DNA of 64,000 nt from JBBEBE01 sp040882505. Lineage in GTDB: Bacteria; Bacteroidota; Rhodothermia; Balneolales; Balneolaceae. Each line of letters begins with the position of its first letter. The stretch's first letter is position 1. A program made the position numbers and the translations under genes. Below the pieces are notes generated by a model, which did not search any database, had not been told where the DNA came from, and worked only from the letters and a program-made list of their open reading frames with translations. Where the stretch lies: assembly GCA_040882505.1 (NCBI GenBank), contig JBBEBE010000012.1, positions 1-64,000 on the forward strand. Reading direction: 5' to 3'. Shown here in pieces: positions 57,548-64,000 of the stretch.

Positions 57548-59980
57548 ATGGAATTGTTCGATGGGGTGATGACGTCACCATTCGCCACGGGGTACTGGGT
57601 ACTGTTTCTGATTCTGCTACTGGTTCTTCTGTTTCGGCGCTCCCGGCTCTGGACCGCCTCGATTGTTTTGGCGGGATTGGTGATATCGCTTCCTCTTCCT
57701 TTTTGGGTCGAACTGTCGTTTTTGATCGTACTCGGAGTCCTCAATATTCCACCCATTCGACAGCGACTATTCTCCAATCCGTTGATGTCTTTGATGAACC
57801 GTGCCGGGTTCCTTCCAACCATATCGCAGACTGAACAGACAGCGATTGAGGCAGGAAACGTCTGGATCGAGGGGGAGCTCTTTGGCGGGAAGCCCGATCC
57901 TGTTCGACTCATGGAAACTCCGTGGCCGGAATTGAGCAAAAAAGAGCGTGCATTTCTTGATGGGCCGGTGGAGGAGATTTGCAACAAGGTTTCGGATTGG
58001 GCTGTATTCCAGGAGCGAGGTCTGCCGGAAGAGGTCTGGGACCAGTTTCAAAGAGATTGTTTTTTTGGGTTGATCATTCCAGAGGAGTATGGTGGGCACG
58101 GTTTTTCTCATACGGCTCATAGTACCATCATCGCTAAATTGGCGAGCCGAAGCGGGCCGTTGGCCACAACCGTGATGGTCCCCAATTCACTCGGACCGGC
58201 CGAATTGATTCTTCACTATGGAACCGATCGGCAGAAAGAGTATTACCTGCCTCGGTTGGCACGTGGAGAGGAGATCCCTTGTTTCGCACTTACAGAACCG
58301 GGAGCTGGATCCGATGCAGGTGCCATGCAGTCAACCGGAACTCTTTATCGCAGTGAGGATGGATCCATCGGTATTCGTTTGAAATGGGAAAAACGGTACA
58401 TCACACTTGCATCGATCTCTACCGTCATGGGGTTGGCCTTCAAACTGCGCGATCCGGATCACCTGCTCGGAGACCGTGAAGAGTTGGGCATCACCTGTGC
58501 ATTGGTACGAAGTGATCTGGAGGGCGTGATTCTGGGAAAACGACACGACCCTCTGGGTGTCCCGTTCCACAATTGTCCGACCCGGGGCAATGGAGTCGAG
58601 ATCTCCCTGGAGGATGTTATCGGAGGCGAGGCGGGCGTCGGCAAAGGATGGCAGATGCTGATGGAGTCCCTGGCTGTGGGACGTGGAATCTCCCTTCCTG
58701 CACAAGCTGCAGGAAGCTCAAAAGTAGCTTATCGGGCCATTGGGGCATACACAGTGATACGTACACAGTTCGGACTGCCGATTGGTCTTTTCGAAGGGAT
58801 CGAGGAGCCAATGGCCAGAATTGGTGGATTCAACTACATCATGGAAGCTGTTCGCCGACAGACGTGTGCGGGACTCGACTTCGGAGCCAAACCTGCGGTC
58901 GTGACAGCGATTTCCAAATATCAGATGACGGAGATGGGTCGGGTCATCGTCAACGATGCGATGGACATTGTGGGAGGTGCCGGGATTTCAAGAGGTCCAC
59001 GAAATCTCTTTTCAAGTACGTATATGGCAACTCCGATAGGTATCACGGTAGAAGGTGCCAATATTTTGACGCGAACATTGATGATCTTCGGACAGGGGGC
59101 CATTCGCTGCCACCCGTTTATCTACAAGGAGATCGAAGCGCTCATGTCGGGAGATCAGGCTGAATTTGACCGGCACTTTTGGTCACACGTCGGTCACACC
59201 ATCAGCAACGGGGTGCGGGCAGGATTGCTAAGCCTCACACGTGGGGCTCTGGCGGCATCCCCCAACGGCGACCCCGCTTCCGGATACTGGAAGAAATTGG
59301 GTTGGGCCTCTGCGTCCTTCGCCTTTTTTGCCGATCTGGCTCTGGTTAGCTATGGCGGTGCCCTCAAGAGAAAGGAGAAGATTGCCGGCCGCTATGCCGA
59401 CATATTGAGCTGGCTCTACATGGCGACGGCTGTCCTCCGGCGATACAAAGAAGAGGGTTTCCAGGAGGTTGACAAACCGTTTGTCGAGTGGTCACTCGAA
59501 TACGCATTTTGGAAAATCGACACGGCCTTTGACGAACTGTTTCAGGAGCTTGCCCCGCCGGGACTGGGATGGATTCTTCACTATCCGGTTTCGATCTGGA
59601 GTCGGTTCAATCGTCTCGGGAAAAGACCCTCTGACTACTTGGGGCAACAAGTTGCCCGAGCGATGCAGGAGCCGGGAGAGCAGCGTGATCGGTTTAGTGA
59701 AGGGATTGTGCCGCCCGGTGGACCGGAAGAAGCCATGGGACGTCTCGAACACGCGTTCCGAAAGATTTCTGAAACCGAGCCTCTTCGAAAACGGTTGCGG
59801 GAGGCCGTCAAATCCGGAACGATCTCCGGTGACTCTCTGGAAGAGCAGCTGGAGTCGGGTATTCAATCCGATCTGCTGAGTATGGAAGAAGCTGGAGAGG
59901 TCCGTGAAGCAGAGGCCGCTCGATGGGATGCGATTCAGGTCGATGAATTCACACTTGAGGAGTATCAGGAGAACCGGTGA
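57548..59980 (+). CDS. Membrane-anchored acyl-CoA dehydrogenase (FadE type)
   Basis: An 810-residue FAD acyl-CoA dehydrogenase of the FadE class, close to the 814 residues of E. coli FadE. Two hydrophobic segments lie near residues 15-33 and 37-58, so it is probably bound to the inner membrane. The dehydrogenase core follows with GLIIPEEYGGHGFSHTAHS, FALTEPGAGSDAGAMQSTG, GNGVEISLEDVIGG, and IVNDAMDIVGGAGISRGPRNLFSSTYMATPIGITVEGANILTRTLM (in pieces), which includes the flavin and substrate loop. The C-terminal 240 residues match the FadE-specific DUF1974 helical region. Start at the ATG at 57548, with AAGGGAGA upstream. It catalyses the first step of fatty-acid beta-oxidation. No other fad genes are next to it. 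Confidence 0.92.
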   Translation: MELFDGVMTSPFATGYWVLFLILLLVLLFRRSRLWTASIVLAGLVISLPLPFWVELSFLIVLGVLNIPPIRQRLFSNPLMSLMNRAGFLPTISQTEQTAIEAGNVWIEGELFGGKPDPVRLMETPWPELSKKERAFLDGPVEEICNKVSDWAVFQERGLPEEVWDQFQRDCFFGLIIPEEYGGHGFSHTAHSTIIAKLASRSGPLATTVMVPNSLGPAELILHYGTDRQKEYYLPRLARGEEIPCFALTEPGAGSDAGAMQSTGTLYRSEDGSIGIRLKWEKRYITLASISTVMGLAFKLRDPDHLLGDREELGITCALVRSDLEGVILGKRHDPLGVPFHNCPTRGNGVEISLEDVIGGEAGVGKGWQMLMESLAVGRGISLPAQAAGSSKVAYRAIGAYTVIRTQFGLPIGLFEGIEEPMARIGGFNYIMEAVRRQTCAGLDFGAKPAVVTAISKYQMTEMGRVIVNDAMDIVGGAGISRGPRNLFSSTYMATPIGITVEGANILTRTLMIFGQGAIRCHPFIYKEIEALMSGDQAEFDRHFWSHVGHTISNGVRAGLLSLTRGALAASPNGDPASGYWKKLGWASASFAFFADLALVSYGGALKRKEKIAGRYADILSWLYMATAVLRRYKEEGFQEVDKPFVEWSLEYAFWKIDTAFDELFQELAPPGLGWILHYPVSIWSRFNRLGKRPSDYLGQQVARAMQEPGEQRDRFSEGIVPPGGPEEAMGRLEHAFRKISETEPLRKRLREAVKSGTISGDSLEEQLESGIQSDLLSMEEAGEVREAEAARWDAIQVDEFTLEEYQENR

Positions 59981-60007
59981 ACGATCAATCGATACCAGCC
60001 CGGGCGG

Positions 60008-60820
60008 TTACTCCTCTTTGTCCAGTCCCTGTGCAATCATCGTGGCATAGACGATGCCGTCAATGATTGAATGACTGAACCCATTCTCTTCCATTCGGTT
60101 CAACCCCTGGATGGTACAGCCTCCGGGTGTGGTCACCCTGTCGATCTCCTCTTCGGGATGACGGTTACTCTCCAGTACCAGTTTTGACGCTCCGAGTGCG
60201 GTTTGTGCTGCCAGTCGTATCGCCTCTTCCGGCGAAAATCCAATCTGTGTTCCAGCCAGAGCTGCTGCCCGAATACCCCGGATAAAGAAGGCGATGCCAC
60301 TTGCACAGAGTGCCGTGGATGCAGCCATCATCGATTCATCGATGATCAGGGTCTCGCCGATGGGTTCAAACAGTTTTCTGGCTGTTTCCAGAGCTTCCGG
60401 GTGGTCCGACAGACTGCAGAGTGTCGTCATGGATGCATGGCGTTCGACAGCCGTATTGGGTGCCGTACGAACAATGGGGATGTCTTTCCGGATTCGATGT
60501 CGAATCGATTCTGTAGACACACCGGCCATAACGGAAATGAGCAGATGACGTTCGGGGTCCAATTCATCCTGAATCTCTTCGACAACGGGACCCCATGCAC
60601 TCGGTTCGACAGCAATCAGTATCATATCGCGCTCACGTACGGCTTCGGCGTTGTCACGGGTCGTGACAAATCCAGCTTCTTTCCACGTTCCCAATTCGCC
60701 TACAGATCGACGTGTAAGCGTGATTTGTGACGGGTTCAAAAGTCCGGATCCCGCTATCCCATCGGCAATGGCGGTTCCCAAGTTGCCAGCTCCGATGATG
60801 GCCAGGCTCTTCCACTTCAT
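60008..60820 (-). CDS. proC: Pyrroline-5-carboxylate reductase
   Basis: Reduces pyrroline-5-carboxylate to proline with NAD(P)H. The 270-residue protein has the dinucleotide-binding IIGAGNLGTAIADGI, an ILIAVEPSAWGPVVEEI region, the SVMAGVSTESIRHRI loop, VRTAPNTAVERHASMTTL and the dimer domain ending RVTTPGGCTIQGLNRMEENGFSHSIIDGI. I use the ATG at 60820, which has TAGGAGA 6 nt upstream; an ATG at 60844 is less well placed. It diverges from thrA. Confidence 0.94.
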   Translation of the reverse strand: MKWKSLAIIGAGNLGTAIADGIAGSGLLNPSQITLTRRSVGELGTWKEAGFVTTRDNAEAVRERDMILIAVEPSAWGPVVEEIQDELDPERHLLISVMAGVSTESIRHRIRKDIPIVRTAPNTAVERHASMTTLCSLSDHPEALETARKLFEPIGETLIIDESMMAASTALCASGIAFFIRGIRAAALAGTQIGFSPEEAIRLAAQTALGASKLVLESNRHPEEEIDRVTTPGGCTIQGLNRMEENGFSHSIIDGIVYATMIAQGLDKEE

Positions 60821-60847
60821 GGTGTCTCCTACGTTTTGTTTCACACC

Positions 60848-60900
60848 GAACCCTGTCGATTGTACCCGATCATCCGAATGTCGGGTCGGGTGCAGGGTTC
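60848..60900. repeat. Nested inverted repeat in the proC/thrA divergent region
   Basis: An outer perfect stem GAACCCTG (60848-60855)/CAGGGTTC (60893-60900) encloses an inner perfect stem ACCCGA (60864-60869)/TCGGGT (60881-60886). It lies 28 bp before the proC start and 90 bp before the thrA -35 box. On the minus strand it would be in the proC leader; on the plus strand it could be an operator upstream of thrA. Confidence 0.5.
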
Positions 60901-60989
60901 ATACTGCGAGCTTATGTTACAAGATTCCCTTCTCGATTGCCAGTAAGCCGTTTGGGGTGCCAATTGGAGCAATAAATGTCTATTTTTAC

Positions 60990-61018
60990 TTGATGCCCGA
61001 CCGTGGAATGGGTAAAAT
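60990..61018 (+). promoter_or_regulatory. Sigma-70 type promoter for thrA-thrB
   Basis: TTGATG (60990-60995), a 17 bp spacer and TAAAAT (61013-61018), about 60 nt before the thrA ATG. I see no peptide-coding Thr/Ile attenuator between promoter and start. Confidence 0.65.
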
Positions 61019-61078
61019 TAAAGTTTTCGTAGAAGTAGCTACAAGCATTGGCTAACTCCATAAAAATCAGCATTCAGC

Positions 61079-63547
61079 ATGCGTGTCCTAAAATTTGGCG
61101 GTTCGTCCGTTGGTACCCCTGATGCCATTCGAAAGGTGATCGAAATCATTCGTAAGAAGCGGAAGGCGACTCCGATTGCAGTCGTTGTCTCTGCGTTTCA
61201 GGGAGTGACCGATATGTTGACCGAGGCGGCGAATCAGGCTGCAGCAGGCAATGAGGAGTATCTGAAAAGCATTCGGGATCTGGAGTCACGGCATGTCAAT
61301 GCAATCAAAGACCTTGTTTGTGTTCAGAATCAGAGTTCGTTGTTGACTCGTTTCAAACTGGAGTTGAACCAGATGGAGGATATCCTTCAGGGGATCTCGC
61401 TCATTCGTGAGATTACTCCGAGGACCATGGATGTCCTGCTCGGATTTGGAGAACGTTATTCGGCCATGATTCTTGCCGGTGCCCTGAATGACCATACCAT
61501 CCCTTCCGATTTTGTAGATGCCAGGGATCTGATTCGTACGGACGACAATCATGGACAGGCTCGAGTACGGATCGAACCGACCTGGTCACGGATACAGGAT
61601 CGATTGAGAGATCAAGAACGAGTTCAGGTGGTAACCGGATTTATCGCCGCTACAGACGATGGAATTCCGACGACACTTGGGCGCGGAGGTTCGGACTATA
61701 CGGCCGCACTACTTGGAGCTGCACTCGACGTGGAAATGATTGAAATCTGGACCGATGTGGACGGCATGATGACAGCCGATCCCGGCAAGGTCAAGCGAGC
61801 ATTTTCCATTGAAGAGGTCTCCTATGAAGAGGCGATGGAAATGTCTCATTTCGGTGCACGTGTTATCTATCCGCCCACCATTCAACCGGCCCTGAAAGCA
61901 GGTATTCCGATTCAGATCAAAAATACGTTTGCGCCGGATCGAGCCGGTACGTTGATCACCAAAGATGCAAAGCCGTCGAATCGAGCCATCAAAGGACTCT
62001 CTTCGATCGACGAGGTTGCACTCATTACGATCAAAGGAAGCGGCATGATTGGCGTGAGCGGCATCGCTGCAAGACTCTTTACGACGCTGGCCAGAGAGAA
62101 GATCAATATACTCTTGATTACCCAAGCCTCGTCCGAGCATACGGTTACACTTGCAGTCCTGCCCAAAACGGCTCGTCAAGCAGAAAGAGCCATTCGTAAA
62201 GAATTTCAGCTCGAGCTTCACGAAGAGATTATCGATGATGTACTGGTTGAACCGGATCTCTCGGTGATTGCCATCGTCGGGGATCACATGCGACAAATCC
62301 CCGGAATTTCCGGGCGGGTATTCAGTGCGCTGGGTCGGAACGGAATCAATATCGTTGCGATCGCTCAAGGGTCCTCTGAACGGAACATCTCGTTTGTCAT
62401 TCGTCGAGAGGATCAGAGTAAAGCGATGAATACGTTGCATGACGCCTTTTTCCTGGCAGGGGTAAAAACCGTGAATCTCTTTTTGGTGGGAGTCGGGCTC
62501 ATTGGAGGGACACTTCTTCGTCTGATTCAGAATCAGGTCGACACTCTCTACGACGAATTTTTGATCGATGTCAAGCTTCGGGGTGTCGCCAATTCACGGT
62601 CAATGCTTATTCGGGAAGACTCGATCCCGATGGACGGTTGGAAGGAGGTGTTGGATCGAGACGGGGAACCATCCAGTCTCGCCTCTTTTATCGAAAAAAT
62701 GAAAGGGTTGAACCTGCCGAATTCGGTCTATATCGACTGTACGGCGAGTGAAGATGTGTCTGCCCACTATCCGGAGATTTTGGCATCCAGTATTTCTGTC
62801 GTAACGCCCAACAAGAAGGCCAATTCGTCCACTCAGGAGTACTATCGGGAACTGGATCAGCTGGCACGCCAACACAACGTGGCTTTTCGGTACGAAACCA
62901 ACGTCGGAGCCGGATTGCCACTGATTGGAACACTGCATGAACTGGTGACTACCGGAGACAAACTGCGCCGGGTCGAAGGCGTTCTCTCCGGAACACTTAG
63001 CTATCTGTTCAATAGTTATGATGGTTCCACACCGTTCAGTGAAGTCGTACGACAGGCGCGCGAGAAAGGATACACAGAACCCGACCCGCGGGAAGACCTC
63101 AACGGTTTTGATGTGGGACGAAAACTGTTGATTCTCGCAAGGGTAGCCGGCTACGAACTGGAATTTGATGATTTGGACATCGAGAACCTGGTGCCGGAGG
63201 GTGCACGGGATGCGGATGATGTCGAGACCTTTTTTGAGCAGATGAAGGTGTACGACGGAGAGTTCGAAGAGATGTTGAACAAGGCGAAGAGCGAAGGGAA
63301 GAAACTTTGTTATATCGCCCGTTTTGATGGCAAGAGTGCGGTTGTCAAGCTGGAGCGTATCGGACCGGATCACCCGTTTTACAGTTTGCAGGGGAGCGAC
63401 AACATTGTTGCGCTCTATACGGATCATTACCAGGAGAGTCCGATGGTGATCAAGGGCCCGGGGGCAGGGGCCAATGTGACGGCAGGCGGAATCGTTGCAG
63501 ATATTCTGAGAGTCGTGAATACAAAAGTGTATACCAACGCCGGATAG
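61079..63547 (+). CDS. thrA: Bifunctional aspartokinase I/homoserine dehydrogenase I
   Basis: An 822-residue fused enzyme for the first and third steps from aspartate to threonine and methionine. Residues 1-300 are the aspartokinase (start MRVLKFGGSSVGTPDAIR, TLGRGGSDYTAALLGAAL, EIWTDVDGMMTADP); about 305-465 hold two ACT domains for feedback control (GSGMIGVSGIAARLFTTLAREKINI, PGISGRVFSALGRNGINIVAIAQGSSERNIS); from 465 the homoserine dehydrogenase follows (LVGVGLIGGTL, VDCTAS-like YIDCTASEDV, KKANSS, RYETNVGAGLPLIGTL, and SGTLSYLFN). thrB follows 18 bp downstream. Feedback by threonine is the rule for such fusions, inferred here. Confidence 0.97.
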   Translation: MRVLKFGGSSVGTPDAIRKVIEIIRKKRKATPIAVVVSAFQGVTDMLTEAANQAAAGNEEYLKSIRDLESRHVNAIKDLVCVQNQSSLLTRFKLELNQMEDILQGISLIREITPRTMDVLLGFGERYSAMILAGALNDHTIPSDFVDARDLIRTDDNHGQARVRIEPTWSRIQDRLRDQERVQVVTGFIAATDDGIPTTLGRGGSDYTAALLGAALDVEMIEIWTDVDGMMTADPGKVKRAFSIEEVSYEEAMEMSHFGARVIYPPTIQPALKAGIPIQIKNTFAPDRAGTLITKDAKPSNRAIKGLSSIDEVALITIKGSGMIGVSGIAARLFTTLAREKINILLITQASSEHTVTLAVLPKTARQAERAIRKEFQLELHEEIIDDVLVEPDLSVIAIVGDHMRQIPGISGRVFSALGRNGINIVAIAQGSSERNISFVIRREDQSKAMNTLHDAFFLAGVKTVNLFLVGVGLIGGTLLRLIQNQVDTLYDEFLIDVKLRGVANSRSMLIREDSIPMDGWKEVLDRDGEPSSLASFIEKMKGLNLPNSVYIDCTASEDVSAHYPEILASSISVVTPNKKANSSTQEYYRELDQLARQHNVAFRYETNVGAGLPLIGTLHELVTTGDKLRRVEGVLSGTLSYLFNSYDGSTPFSEVVRQAREKGYTEPDPREDLNGFDVGRKLLILARVAGYELEFDDLDIENLVPEGARDADDVETFFEQMKVYDGEFEEMLNKAKSEGKKLCYIARFDGKSAVVKLERIGPDHPFYSLQGSDNIVALYTDHYQESPMVIKGPGAGANVTAGGIVADILRVVNTKVYTNAG

Positions 63548-63565
63548 TAGAGAAACAGGAGAGCC

Positions 63566-64000
63566 ATGAGTCAGAACCAGAGATCTGTAACCGCATTTGC
63601 ACCCGCCTCGGTGGCCAATGTGGGGTGCGGGTTTGATGTGCTCGGATTTGCCATCTACGGTCCTGGTGATGATGTGGTGGCGACCATCCGTCCGAACCCG
63701 GGGGTTTCGATCCGTTCCATTGAAGGGGATGGAGGAAAACTGCCGTTGGATCCCATCCAGAATACGGCAGGTCGGGCGGTACTGAGTCTTCTGGAGGCCA
63801 TGGATACACCTCCGTCTCACGGTATTGAGCTTGTCATTCGGAAGAAGATGCCACTTGGCAGTGGACTTGGGTCAAGTGCTGCCAGTTCGGTAGCTGCAGC
63901 TGTCGCAGCCAATAAATTGTTGGGAGATCCGTTCACAAGAAAAGAACTTCTCCCCTTTGTCCTTCAAGGCGAGGTGGCTGCGAGTGGTACCCCGCACGCA
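63566..64000 (+). CDS. thrB: Homoserine kinase, cut by the window edge
   Basis: The first 145 residues of a GHMP-family homoserine kinase, which phosphorylates homoserine in threonine synthesis. The start MSQNQRSVTAFAPASVANVG is followed by GFDVLGFAI and, near residue 95, the GHMP ATP-binding motif PLGSGLGSSAASSVAAAVAAN. AGGAGA lies 5 nt before the ATG at 63566. The 3' part and probably thrC lie beyond base 64000. Confidence 0.95.
   Translation, partial: MSQNQRSVTAFAPASVANVGCGFDVLGFAIYGPGDDVVATIRPNPGVSIRSIEGDGGKLPLDPIQNTAGRAVLSLLEAMDTPPSHGIELVIRKKMPLGSGLGSSAASSVAAAVAANKLLGDPFTRKELLPFVLQGEVAASGTPHA

Noticed and set aside
60977..60994. Five-codon frame MSIFT before thrA as an attenuator leader peptide
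   Set aside because: Too short, with a single Thr and a single Ile codon; it overlaps the predicted promoter, so it would not be transcribed from it.
1..64000. CRISPR arrays, insertion sequences, prophage or toxin-antitoxin pairs
   Set aside because: I saw no regularly spaced direct repeats, transposase or integrase motifs, phage structural genes or typical toxin-antitoxin pairs on either strand.

Overview
The window looks like a chromosomal segment of a free-living, aerobically respiring Gram-negative bacterium of the Bacteroidota/Rhodothermota/Balneolota assemblage. The clues are a short primary sigma factor without region 1.1 (read RESESLDRYLQEIGK at its start), a fused aspartokinase/homoserine dehydrogenase, a fused E2-E1 2-oxoglutarate dehydrogenase/decarboxylase of the Kgd type, a Bacteroidota-style GTP cyclohydrolase, and outer-membrane and lipoprotein genes. 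Shine-Dalgarno sites of the AGGAG kind precede many genes, while several housekeeping genes seem to have very short leaders without one. A Mrp-type cation/proton antiporter suggests a marine, saline or alkaline habitat. The taxonomic statement is inference from protein families only. Coding density is high and I see no prophage, insertion sequence or CRISPR array.

Layout: 1-5.2 kb holds a truncated tRNA-Pro, a family 2 glycosyltransferase, a secreted protein of unknown role and clpC. At 5.2-11.3 kb are gpmI-rpsT (minus), cmk-rpsA (plus), a small unknown gene and a moxR-type ATPase. At 11.4-26.4 kb lies the energy block: nuoJK, then on the opposite strand a deletion-fused transporter/epimerase pseudogene and a ten-gene Mrp antiporter cluster with three MrpD/NuoN-like subunits and a split MrpA tail, then nuoLMN. 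Complex I membrane-arm genes are thus physically split by an antiporter operon built from related parts. At 26.4-30.2 kb are rpsF-rpsR-rplI and a proton-channel operon exbB-(small membrane protein)-exbD-exbD, both closed by clear terminators.

At 30.2-44.4 kb are a ThiL-like protein that has lost its metal-binding aspartates, ftsH, an animal-type 6-pyruvoyltetrahydropterin synthase, the 2-oxoglutarate dehydrogenase fusion, pepF, a GAF-domain protein with a degenerate GGDEF-like end, the primary sigma factor, a cell-wall amidase and an aromatic/Gly-rich lipoprotein. At 44.5-52.9 kb are a FadL-like outer-membrane protein, a SIMPL protein, a Dabb protein, two tandem HU-like proteins, folE, cysS-yidD-hisI, an LCIB-type (theta-class) carbonic anhydrase, a MerC-like protein and a small acidic protein. 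At 53-64 kb are anmK, a class III aminotransferase, a thioredoxin-like protein, pdxH, trmB, a membrane-anchored FadE-type acyl-CoA dehydrogenase, proC and the start of the threonine operon (thrA and a truncated thrB).

The items I consider most worth a second look are the nuo/Mrp interleaving with its triple MrpD content, the SSS-epimerase deletion scar, the ThiL-like pseudoenzyme next to ftsH, the small membrane gene inside the exbB-exbD operon, the tandem HU pair, and a set of promoters that place the start codon of cmk, rpsT and the sigma factor only about 8-10 nt from the predicted transcription start. I did not find one clearly novel multi-gene system such as a new defence island; most of the window is core metabolism.
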